Below, in pieces: positions 1 to 9,374 of a DNA stretch of 9,374 nt. The stretch covers positions 1-9,374 of the forward strand of contig JAITJT010000029.1 in assembly GCA_031278795.1 (NCBI GenBank), read 5' to 3'. Within the stretch, counting starts at the first letter, position 1, and each line of letters begins with the position of its first letter. The notes beneath the pieces are model-generated. The model saw nothing but the letters and a program-made list of their open reading frames with translations, was not told the origin of the DNA and made no database searches. The stretch comes from Deltaproteobacteria bacterium (GTDB lineage Bacteria; Desulfobacterota; Desulfarculia; Adiutricales; Adiutricaceae). The translations under genes and the position numbers were made by a program.

Positions 1-108
1 AGATTTCTTGATCCATAACTCCTGTATGCCATAAATCAGGACTTTTAGCTGGCCGCGCTTGGAAAGCCCTCCCTGAGGCGGCTTATGACTAGAAGCAAGA
101 GTTTTTTT
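1..108. other. Left-edge non-coding stretch
   Basis: No gene is visible here. All three forward frames entering from the left edge meet a stop within about 35 bases, so at most the last ten or so codons of an upstream plus-strand gene could be present, and nothing recognisable is encoded. A short imperfect hairpin can be drawn around 64-84 (AAGCC pairing with GGCTT). The run of nine T at 102-110 lies about 18 bases beyond it, too far for a standard intrinsic terminator. Confidence 0.5.
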
Positions 109-137
109 TTGACAATAAAGGCTTGTTTGGGTATTAT
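109..137 (+). promoter_or_regulatory. Sigma-70 type promoter upstream of the acyltransferase gene
   Basis: A perfect TTGACA -35 box (109-114) is followed, after exactly 17 bases (115-131), by TATTAT (132-137), which matches the TATAAT consensus at 5 of 6 positions. This is the best promoter match noticed in the window. Transcription would begin near 144, leaving a leader of roughly 310 nt before the TTG start at 457. It probably drives the acyltransferase and corrinoid-activator pair. The -35 box abuts a run of T (102-110), which may act as an UP-like element; that last point is inference. Confidence 0.6.
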
Positions 138-456
138 CTTTGAAAATGTGTCCCCTGGCTCAACTACAATTTAATAGACCCGCTCGGGCCCCCTCACCTC
201 CAGAAGCCCACGATAAAACCGAAAAACCCACGACACCTAACCCAAAGCTCCATCAGCGCGCAGAGCTCCAAGACCCCCAAGGGGCTCTTTGGGCCTGAGT
301 TTCGCCTTTTTGGGGGATTTAGGTAGATATTGTTGGAATCCGGTTTTGTTAAAAGCTGATTCTGCGCCCTATTTGCGGTAAAATTCAATTTTAAGATACA
401 TCTCGGCCGTATTTTAAAACTATATAGCGACGCTGGAAAGAGAGAGTCCAGAAAAA
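138..456 (+). other. Long untranslated leader of the acyltransferase operon
   Basis: About 310 nt lie between the inferred transcription start and the first gene, with no credible coding sequence. Visible contents are two copies of CCCACGA (207 and 228) flanking a short A-rich stretch, a stable hairpin at 268-292, and an AT-richer segment next to the gene. I could not match it to a named riboswitch: no cobalamin, SAM or TPP box was recognised. It could be an attenuating leader or simply long. An in-frame TAA at 415-417 rules out a large upstream extension of the first gene. Confidence 0.4.
268..292 (+). other. Leader hairpin
   Basis: CCAAGA (268-273) plus CCCC (274-277) can pair with GGGG (281-284) and TCTTTGG (286-292). 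The loop is CAA, with one unpaired C at 285 and one bulged T at 290, giving about ten base pairs. A T-run (306-311) follows only after about 14 bases, so it is not a classic terminator. It may be a leader structure affecting expression of the downstream genes. This is a by-eye fold, not a computed one. Confidence 0.35.
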
Positions 457-1413
457 TTGGACACGGATCGACTGAAACAAAAGCCTGGATTTTTTATACG
501 CCTCACCCTCAGGCTCATAAAGATATCCCTCCATCCTATATCCTGGCTTCCGCCCAAAGCCCTCAACTTCTTGGGGGGATTGGCGGGAGGGCTGTTTTTT
601 AGGATTCTCAAGCGCAGACGCGTCATATCCATTAGCAACATGGAGAGGGCGAAGGACGCGCTCTTCCTGCCCCAGGACCTGGATCCAGCCGTTACCGCCA
701 AGGAGTCCTTCAAAACCGTGGCTAAAACCATTCTGGAGAGCCTGGCCTTTCAAGGGAGGGGCATGGCCTACTTCAAGGGCCGCTACAGCTTCCAGAGGGA
801 AGAAATCCTCACAGAGACCCTACAACAAGCAAAAACCCGTGGAACCGGGCTCATACTCCTCACCGCCCATATGGGCAACTGGGAGCTCCTTCCCCAGGCC
901 ATAAGGGAAAACTTTGGTCTTAAGATTGTGACCATAGGCCGCACCCAGGGGAGTGTCCTGGTGGACAGCCTCATCATAGAGACCCGCACCCAGACCGGAA
1001 ACGGCTTTATCTTCAAGGATTCCGGCGCCAGGGACATGCTCAGGGTGCTAAAAGGTGGAGGTGTCATTGGGACCCTCATAGACCAAGCGGCCATAGTGGA
1101 GAGGGAGGGAGCCATCCTTAGCTTCATGGGCAGAAAGGCCCACACTAACCTAGGCCCGGTGAAGCTCTCCGCCAAGACGGGCGCCGCGCTCGTTGCGGTT
1201 TTCGCGAGGCGCGAGGGCCTAAACCACGTCTTCGAGTTCCAGAAGGCCATCACCCCGCTTATCCACCCGGAGGGCGACTGGGTGCTCCAAGCCGCCCAGA
1301 GCCTCAACGACAGCCTAGGGGCCTTTATCCAGAGGTACCCGGGCCAGTGGATGTGGGGGCACAGGCGCTGGAAGACCCCGGAGGGCATCCGGGAGGATCC
1401 GGATTTTTTCTAA
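457..1413 (+). CDS. LpxL/HtrB-family lipid A (lysophospholipid) acyltransferase
   Basis: This protein of 318 residues probably transfers a fatty acyl chain onto a lipid A precursor (Kdo2-lipid IVA or similar) at the inner face of the cytoplasmic membrane. A hydrophobic, basic N-terminus (about residues 12-55) would act as membrane anchor. The catalytic H-x4-E of the family is HMGNWE (His138, Glu143). Asp209-Gln210 in GTLIDQ matches the conserved DQ. A family-typical C-terminus follows, with Gln297-Trp298-Met299-Trp300 and then HRRW at 302-305. Length fits the family (about 290-320). The start is TTG at 457, with the purine-rich GGAAAGAGAGAG (435-446) about ten bases upstream; no in-frame ATG lies between the TAA at 415 and 457. 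It is first in a probable two-gene operon, 50 nt ahead of the corrinoid activator. LpxL versus LpxM or another acyl acceptor cannot be settled from sequence, so no symbol is given. Confidence 0.88.
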   Translation: MDTDRLKQKPGFFIRLTLRLIKISLHPISWLPPKALNFLGGLAGGLFFRILKRRRVISISNMERAKDALFLPQDLDPAVTAKESFKTVAKTILESLAFQGRGMAYFKGRYSFQREEILTETLQQAKTRGTGLILLTAHMGNWELLPQAIRENFGLKIVTIGRTQGSVLVDSLIIETRTQTGNGFIFKDSGARDMLRVLKGGGVIGTLIDQAAIVEREGAILSFMGRKAHTNLGPVKLSAKTGAALVAVFARREGLNHVFEFQKAITPLIHPEGDWVLQAAQSLNDSLGAFIQRYPGQWMWGHRRWKTPEGIREDPDFF

Positions 1414-1463
1414 AATACCTAAAGATATTTCGCATATAACTAATTAATTGGGAGTCAAATATA

Positions 1464-3365
1464 ATGTCGGAAGACGCGCAACAGTACGATATAATCTTTC
1501 TGCCCGACCAGGTGACCATAAAGGCTGCCGTTGGCGAGACCATCCTGGACATCGCCAACCGGGGTAACATCCACATCAACGCCTCCTGTGGCGGGGAAGG
1601 CGTCTGCGGCCGCTGTATGGTGGAGCTCAAGGAAGGCACGGTGGAGGCCGCCCCCGGGCTCTACCTCTCGGAAGAGGACTACGAGAGCAATCTGCGCCTG
1701 GCCTGCAGGGCCAAGTGCAACGGCAACGCGACCATATTCATACCCCTGGAGTCCCGGGGCGACGCCTCGGTGTTCAGGAAGGCCGTGGCCGCAGACGAGG
1801 CCGTCTCGGTGGAGACCCTGGATCCCACGGTCTCCCAGGTGGAACTGACCCTGGAGCCTCCCTCCCAGATGGACAACGTGGCCGATTTAGACAGAGTGAA
1901 CAACGCCCTGGCCGGAGAGGGCCTAACTGACTTGTCGCTGGATCTTAAGACCATCATAGACATGCCGGCCGCCCTGAGGGAGGGTGACTTCAAGGTGAGG
2001 GCCACCATCCACCAGGAGCTTCCCTTAATCAACCGGGACGGCCCCAAGGTTCCGCGCATACTAAATTTTACACCCGCCAAGGGAGACGACAACTTCTACG
2101 GCCTAGCCGTGGACGTGGGCACCACCTCGGTGTGGGTGAGGATTGTGAACCTCAAGACCGGAGAGGTCTTCCCCTCCACAGGAGATCTTAACGGGCAGAT
2201 ATCCTACGGTGAGGACGTCATAAGCCGCATAGTCTACGCTGACCGCAAGGACGGAACCGGTTTGGGCACCCTCCAGCGCCAGGTGGTGGACACCATAAAC
2301 AGGCTCCTTAGCCGCCTGGAGGAGACCAGCCCCGGCTACCGCAAACAGACCTATCTCATGTATGTCTCCGGTAACACCACCATGAGCCACCTCCTGGCCG
2401 CCGTTCCTCCCAAAAACATCCGCCTGGCCCCCTACGTGCCCCCGGTGGCCAGCTGGCCCATGCTGAGGGCCAGCGACCTAGGTATTGAGGTGGAACCTTA
2501 CACCCTCATGCAGATCTTCCCCTCGGTCTCCAGCTATGTGGGAGGGGACATTGTCTCAGGGGTCTTGGCCTCCGGCTTTTACGAAAGAGAGGAGATGACC
2601 CTCTTCATAGACGTGGGAACCAACGGCGAGATAGTGATTGGCAACAAGGACTGGATGACCTGCGCGGCCTGCTCCGCTGGCCCGGCCTTCGAGGGAGGCG
2701 GCGTCAAGTGCGGCATGCGCGCGGCCCCGGGCGCCATAGACGACTTCTACTACGACCCCGAAAAGAAGACCCACCGCCTGGGCGTCATAGGCGGAGGCAA
2801 GCCCTCGGGCATCTGCGGCTCCGGGCTCATCAACATAGTCTCCGAGCTATTTAAGACCGGAGTCATCTCCAAACAAGGCAAATACATGGAAGGAAGCGCC
2901 CCCTTCCTAAGGACAGCCGAGGACGGCGTGGAGTATCTTCTCGCCCCGCAAGAGGAGAGCGCCGGCGGCCACGACGTGGTCCTAACAGAGATCGACATTG
3001 AAAACCTCATAAGGGCCAAGGGCGCCATGTTCTCCGGCTACCAGACCCTGGTGGAGGGCGTGGGGCTCACCATGCAGGATCTGGAAAAGGTTATAATCGC
3101 GGGAGGATTCGGCCGCTCACTAAACATTGACAACGCCATCACCATCGGCCTCCTTCCCAAGCTCCCCCTGGAGCGCTTCCAGTACATAGGTAACAGCTCA
3201 CTAACCGGGGCAACGCTCGCCACCCTCTCGGGCTCCATGTGGCTAAAGGCCAATGACATAAAGGCCATGATGACCAACTTCGAGCTCTCGGAGACCCCTG
3301 GCTACATGGACAAATACATGGCCAGCCAGTTCATACCCCACACGGACGCTGCCCTTTTCGCATAA
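1464..3365 (+). CDS. RACo-type corrinoid protein reductive activator ([2Fe-2S] + ASKHA domain)
   Basis: Proteins of this type use ATP and a [2Fe-2S] cluster to re-reduce inactive Co(II) corrinoid proteins to Co(I), keeping B12-dependent methyl transfer active in the cytoplasm. An N-terminal ferredoxin-like domain (about 1-90) carries the cluster ligands Cys42, Cys48, Cys51 and Cys81 (CGGEGVCGRC ... LACRAKC). Next come a linker/middle region (about 90-210) and an ASKHA ATPase part starting with AVDVGTTS (Asp217). Further ASKHA motifs are FIDVGTNGE (Asp383), ACSAGPAFEGG, SGICGSGL and AGGFGRSLNIDNA (about 545-560). The 633-residue length matches known RACo proteins. The ATG at 1464 has GGGAG at 1450-1454. 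It follows the acyltransferase by 50 nt and is closed by a strong terminator. No corrinoid protein, methyltransferase or CODH/ACS gene is in the window, so its client is unknown. RamA relatives carry C-terminal 4Fe-4S clusters instead, so RACo is the closer match. Confidence 0.88.
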   Translation: MSEDAQQYDIIFLPDQVTIKAAVGETILDIANRGNIHINASCGGEGVCGRCMVELKEGTVEAAPGLYLSEEDYESNLRLACRAKCNGNATIFIPLESRGDASVFRKAVAADEAVSVETLDPTVSQVELTLEPPSQMDNVADLDRVNNALAGEGLTDLSLDLKTIIDMPAALREGDFKVRATIHQELPLINRDGPKVPRILNFTPAKGDDNFYGLAVDVGTTSVWVRIVNLKTGEVFPSTGDLNGQISYGEDVISRIVYADRKDGTGLGTLQRQVVDTINRLLSRLEETSPGYRKQTYLMYVSGNTTMSHLLAAVPPKNIRLAPYVPPVASWPMLRASDLGIEVEPYTLMQIFPSVSSYVGGDIVSGVLASGFYEREEMTLFIDVGTNGEIVIGNKDWMTCAACSAGPAFEGGGVKCGMRAAPGAIDDFYYDPEKKTHRLGVIGGGKPSGICGSGLINIVSELFKTGVISKQGKYMEGSAPFLRTAEDGVEYLLAPQEESAGGHDVVLTEIDIENLIRAKGAMFSGYQTLVEGVGLTMQDLEKVIIAGGFGRSLNIDNAITIGLLPKLPLERFQYIGNSSLTGATLATLSGSMWLKANDIKAMMTNFELSETPGYMDKYMASQFIPHTDAALFA

Positions 3366-3380
3366 ATTTGCTTCCATCTT

Positions 3381-3427
3381 CCGCTGGCGCGCGAAAAAAA
3401 TATTTTCCTGCGCGCCGCGGATTTTTT
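3381..3427 (+). terminator. Strong intrinsic terminator after the corrinoid activator
   Basis: CCGC (3381-3384) and GGCGCGC (3386-3392) pair perfectly with GCGCGCC (3410-3416) and GCGG (3417-3420), leaving one bulged T at 3385. Inside, GAAAA (3393-3397) can pair with TTTTC (3403-3407). The stem is followed at once by A and six T (3422-3427). It begins 15 bases after the stop codon at 3363-3365, as expected for the end of the acyltransferase-activator transcript. It is a textbook rho-independent terminator. Confidence 0.85.
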
Positions 3428-3560
3428 CTAGAAAGAAAACTTCACCGCTTCCTCGTTTTTTATATTTTTAACTTTATCAATTATTTTTGCCTATACACTA
3501 TAATTTTCATATATATTTCAATTTTCATTAACTGATATTTGTCTTAATTAATTTGAAATC

Positions 3561-3589
3561 TTGACACTCTTGCCCGCATTTAACACAAT
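3561..3589 (+). promoter_or_regulatory. Possible sigma-70 promoter reading into the 11-bp array
   Basis: A perfect TTGACA (3561-3566) is followed after 17 bases by CACAAT (3584-3589), matching the -10 consensus at 4 of 6 positions including the A at position 2 and the final T. A transcript would begin near 3596, about a dozen bases before the tandem array. In such AT-rich DNA, -10-like words are common, so the -35 match carries most of the weight. Confidence 0.3.
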
Positions 3590-3608
3590 ACAAGATGACT
3601 TTTAGCGC

Positions 3609-3707
3609 TAGCTTAAAACTGGCTTAAAACTGGCTTAAAACTGGCTTAAAACTAGCTTAAAACTGGCTTAAAACTAGCTTAAAACTGGCTTAAAACTAGC
3701 TAAAAAA
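3609..3707. repeat. 11-bp tandem array, 8 units plus a partial ninth
   Basis: Unit TRGCTTAAAAC repeats without indels at 3609, 3620, 3631, 3642, 3653, 3664, 3675 and 3686, with a decayed ninth unit (TAGCTAAAAAA) at 3697. Only the second base varies: A in units 1, 5, 7 and 9, G in units 2, 3, 4, 6 and 8. The 11-bp period is close to one DNA helical turn and places an A4 run on the same face in each unit, which may curve the DNA or present aligned protein sites. Because 11 is not a multiple of three and the units contain TAA and TAG, the array is not coding. Confidence 0.95.
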
Positions 3708-3763
3708 TTAGAGATTAATAGAAATAAAGTAAGAGAAAGATATGATAATATCAGGGGCGAACT

Positions 3764-3809
3764 AGACAAGACAAATAAAACTTGAGAGACAAAAGAAGAC
3801 AAAAGACAA
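3764..3809 (+). repeat. AGACAA word cluster
   Basis: AGACAA occurs at 3764, 3769, 3787, 3797 and 3804, with one more at 3870, in a purine-rich stretch just after the 11-bp array. Spacing is irregular (5, 18, 10 and 7 bases), so this is a word cluster and not a clean tandem repeat. It has no recognised function and could reflect strand composition bias alone. Confidence 0.4.
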
Positions 3810-3927
3810 TAAATAATTCAAGAGATGACTAGACAGGGTATGGTAAAAGTTAGTAAAAATGGCATGAATAGACAAATAATAATCATAAAAGCAAATATCT
3901 TTTTACTTTTGATAATTACCATTTAAA

Positions 3928-3987
3928 CGCTTAAAAACATTTTATAACGCTTAATAACATTTTATCCCGCTTAATAACGTTTATATA
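3928..3987. repeat. 20-bp tandem repeat, three copies
   Basis: Three abutting 20-bp units start with CGCTTAAWAAC at 3928, 3948 and 3968. Units 1 and 2 share CGCTTAAWAACATTTTAT. Unit 3 has diverged after CGCTTAATAAC (GTTTATATA follows). The unit length resembles plasmid-type iterons, but no replication initiator gene or DnaA box was seen nearby, so that function is only a possibility. The 5' part resembles the GCTTAAAAC core of the 11-bp array. Confidence 0.85.
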
Positions 3988-4060
3988 GGGCATAAAACAT
4001 AAGGATAAGTCTTTAATTTTTAAATCATTTTCGCTTGAAACATTAACGTTTTAAACATTA

Positions 4061-4120
4061 CCTTTGAATCATTAAAGCTTGAAACATTTGCCTTTAGATC
4101 ATTAAAGCTTGAAATATTAA
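4061..4120. repeat. 30-bp tandem repeat, two copies with a degenerate upstream relative
   Basis: Units at 4061-4090 and 4091-4120 both read CCTTTRRATCATTAAAGCTT followed by GAAAYATT and differ at only a few positions. A more degenerate relative (CGCTTGAAACATTAACG, from 4032) precedes them, and TTCTTGAAACC (4122) follows. The recurring word is GCTTGAAACATT. There is no coding content. It belongs with the 11-bp and 20-bp arrays as part of the same repeat-rich spacer. Confidence 0.8.
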
Positions 4121-4360
4121 TTCTTGAAACCTATTGTGAATCCTTCTTAACACAAAGATATTTTGGCACTTTGTTTTATTTTTATAAAGATAAATGAGTG
4201 ACTTTTTTGTTTAAAAAAAATTCTTTGGTGATTTTTTTTAAAAATCTTTAATAGAAAATTTTCCCGTCCAACTATATGATTACAAGACCCTGGACCTAAT
4301 GCATATGCGGCTTATCTAAGAGGCGCTCCTCACCGCTTGTCTTGGATTTAATGCTCATAG

Positions 4361-8460
<4,100 letters not shown>

Positions 8461-8686
8461 AGAGCTTCAATCCTTATAAAATACCTTTGTTATTAAGGTG
8501 TTTTCCAAAAATACCAAAAAGACCGCCAAATTCGAATAAATACTCAAAAAGTTCTTAATGACTGCTTTTATTTTCAAGGTCTCAAAAAAAACGCGCATAT
8601 TCCAAATTTAGTGCACCGCTAAAAAAAACACACTTTAAACAACATCTCTGGGCTTTGATGGAGATTAAAAAAATTCCTTTGATCTT

Positions 8687-8698
8687 TGGCCTAGGCCA
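8687..8698. other. 12-bp perfect palindrome TGGCCTAGGCCA
   Basis: TGGCCTAGGCCA reads the same on both strands. It is GC-rich in a very AT-rich spacer, about 230 bases upstream of the chemoreceptor start. It could be a dimeric regulator's operator, but a single copy gives no independent support. Confidence 0.4.
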
Positions 8699-8824
8699 CT
8701 CCTTGAAGTATAAACTTTAAGACCATAAGGCTTAATAACCGCGATCAATTTTTTTAAAAATTTATTTTGAACATGCTCCCAGCCTCTCCAGCTAAAAAGA
8801 CAAGGAACACTCTTTTTTAAAATA

Positions 8825-8884
8825 GTTTTGACAAAAAGTTTTAACAATAGTTGCGACAATGCTTTTAACAATAGCTTTACAACC
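8825..8884. repeat. Degenerate ~12-bp periodic repeat
   Basis: Five imperfect units beginning with G and followed by TTTTRACAAWA-like sequence start at 8825, 8838, 8850, 8861 and 8874, with spacings of 13, 12, 11 and 13 bases. The clearest copies share TTTTAACAATAG (8839-8850 and 8863-8874). It resembles the phased arrays of the other spacer but is more decayed and of different sequence. Confidence 0.55.
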
Positions 8885-9026
8885 GCTTTAAAAAATGATT
8901 ATTAACTCGTTTTTAAAAATATTATTTTGAACTAGTTTTCATATTTTTTATTGCGAGAAATTATTTGGTTTTTGATGGGAGAGAAAAAAAATAGCTATGA
9001 ATATTTAAAAAAAGGCGAATATTCCT

Positions 9027-9210
9027 AAAAATTCTTATATTACGAAAAAAATATTGGGGAAAAATGCCTAAAATAATGCGGAAAAGTGGTAAAAAATCTA
9101 ATGATTGATAATTATTATAAAAATGCTTATATTTCAGGAAAAATATTGGGGAAAAATGCCTAAAATAATGCGGAAAAGTGGGGAAAAATCTAATGATTAG
9201 TAATTATTAA
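9027..9210. repeat. 92-bp tandem duplication
   Basis: Copies at 9027-9118 and 9119-9210 abut exactly and align without gaps. By hand count they differ at 10 of 92 positions, with a fully identical central block of about 43 bases (containing ATATTGGGGAAAAATGCC and AATGCGGAAAAGTGG). There is no open frame of note and no terminal inverted repeat, so it looks like a tandem duplication and not a mobile element. The conserved block in an otherwise drifting region suggests either recent origin or selection on that core. Confidence 0.92.
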
Positions 9211-9261
9211 AAACATGTAAGGTGAAAAAAACGTGGATAGAATGAGTTTGAGGAATACTGG

Positions 9262-9325
9262 AGGTAGGTGGGTAGGCAGGCAGGCAGGGAAGTAGGTAGG
9301 TAGGTAGGTAGGTAGGTAGGTTGGT
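9262..9325. repeat. AGGT tetranucleotide microsatellite
   Basis: Sixteen consecutive 4-base units keep one register: AGGT x2, GGGT, AGGC x3, AGGG, AAGT, then seven perfect AGGT units (9294-9321) and TGGT. Such tracts can change length by replication slippage and alter expression when near a promoter. No gene start is visible downstream before the window ends at 9374. The regularly spaced GG pairs could also form two-layer G-quadruplexes. Confidence 0.93.
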
Positions 9326-9374
9326 AGCTAAGGAGAGGGATTTTCAAAATTTAAAACTTTTTTTAGCTTTTTTA

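Larger units (their letters stand above)
8461..9374. other. AT-rich spacer upstream of the chemoreceptor gene
   Basis: Over 900 bases without a convincing gene run to the window edge. The segment next to the chemoreceptor start should hold its promoter, but no clean -35/-10 pair was seen on the minus strand. Further out lie a 12-bp palindrome, a degenerate ~12-bp periodic stretch, a 92-bp tandem duplication and an AGGT tetranucleotide tract, each listed separately. One open frame of 68 codons (8665-8871, minus) is judged spurious because its start region is made of the periodic repeat. Confidence 0.6.

Noticed and set aside
64..110. Intrinsic terminator of an upstream gene
   Set aside because: The hairpin is weak and the nine-T run is about 18 bases past it; the T-run instead abuts the -35 box at 109.
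194..388. 64-codon open frame on the minus strand in the leader
   Set aside because: It overlaps the leader hairpin on the opposite strand, has no recognisable domain and no good ribosome binding site; chance frame.
138..456. Cobalamin riboswitch ahead of the operon containing a B12-protein activator
   Set aside because: No B12-box-like conserved segments could be found by eye; an Rfam covariance search would be decisive.
783..1388. Long antisense open frames opposite the acyltransferase, activator, ligA and chemoreceptor genes
   Set aside because: They are shadows produced by GC-rich codon bias; none shows a recognisable domain, while the opposite frames carry full family motifs.
3595..3627. 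Ten-codon frame (MTFSASLKLA) at the start of the 11-bp array, possible leader peptide
   Set aside because: No Shine-Dalgarno sequence, it ends inside the second repeat unit, and it has no regulatory codon run.
3609..3707. CRISPR array
   Set aside because: The units abut with no spacers and are only 11 bp; no cas genes are present.
4152..4184. Terminator-like hairpin ACAAAG/CTTTGT followed by T-rich DNA
   Set aside because: Six AT-dominated pairs with an 11-base loop are too weak, and no gene ends upstream of it.
8513..8528. Sigma-54 promoter for the chemoreceptor (minus strand TGGCGG-N5-TTGGT)
   Set aside because: The invariant -12 GC is GG and the -24 box matches only partly; not enough to call.
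8665..8871. 68-codon open frame on the minus strand
   Set aside because: It starts at a TTG with no ribosome binding site, its N-terminal Leu/Lys-rich part is just the degenerate ~12-bp repeat translated, and I recognise no family.
9027..9210. Insertion sequence or MITE
   Set aside because: No terminal inverted repeats, no target-site duplication and no transposase; the two copies abut as a simple tandem duplication.

Overview
The window looks like chromosome from a Gram-negative, anaerobic bacterium, most plausibly a Desulfobacterota (former Deltaproteobacteria) relative. The pointers are a lipid A/lysophospholipid acyltransferase (outer membrane), a RACo-type corrinoid-protein activator (anaerobic methyl-group metabolism) and a chemoreceptor whose signalling tip reads [21 protein letters not shown]. 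Assignment to a phylum is inference; no rRNA or taxonomic marker is present. Base composition is strongly split. The genes are GC-rich (a hand count of one 60-base line of ligA, 5401-5460, gives 38 G/C) and use AGG and ATA codons freely. The long spacers are very AT-rich (10 G/C in 3481-3540).

Layout: (1) 1-456 is a leader with a near-consensus sigma-70 promoter (TTGACA-N17-TATTAT, 109-137) about 310 nt ahead of the first gene. (2) 457-1413 (+) is an LpxL/HtrB-like acyltransferase. It is followed after 50 nt by 1464-3365 (+), a [2Fe-2S] plus ASKHA-domain corrinoid activator. The pair probably forms one transcript ending at a strong intrinsic terminator (3381-3427). (3) 3428-4396 is about 1 kb of AT-rich DNA with no credible gene. 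It holds several tandem arrays: an 11-bp unit repeated 8 times plus a partial, a 20-bp unit three times and a 30-bp unit twice, many sharing a GCTTRAAAC-like core. (4) 4397-6442 (+) is ligA, the NAD+-dependent DNA ligase, full length, but with Asn in place of the motif IV lysine. (5) 6439-8460 (-) is a membrane chemoreceptor (dCache plus MCP signalling domain) convergent with ligA, the two stop codons overlapping. (6) 8461-9374 is a second AT-rich spacer with a degenerate ~12-bp periodic stretch, a 92-bp tandem duplication and a 64-bp AGGT tetranucleotide repeat.

The four genes do not form one pathway: envelope lipid, corrinoid activation, DNA replication/repair and chemotaxis. Only the first two look co-transcribed. 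I see no transposase, integrase, CRISPR, toxin-antitoxin or defence module. The material least explained by known families is the repeat content of the two spacers and the altered ligase motif IV.
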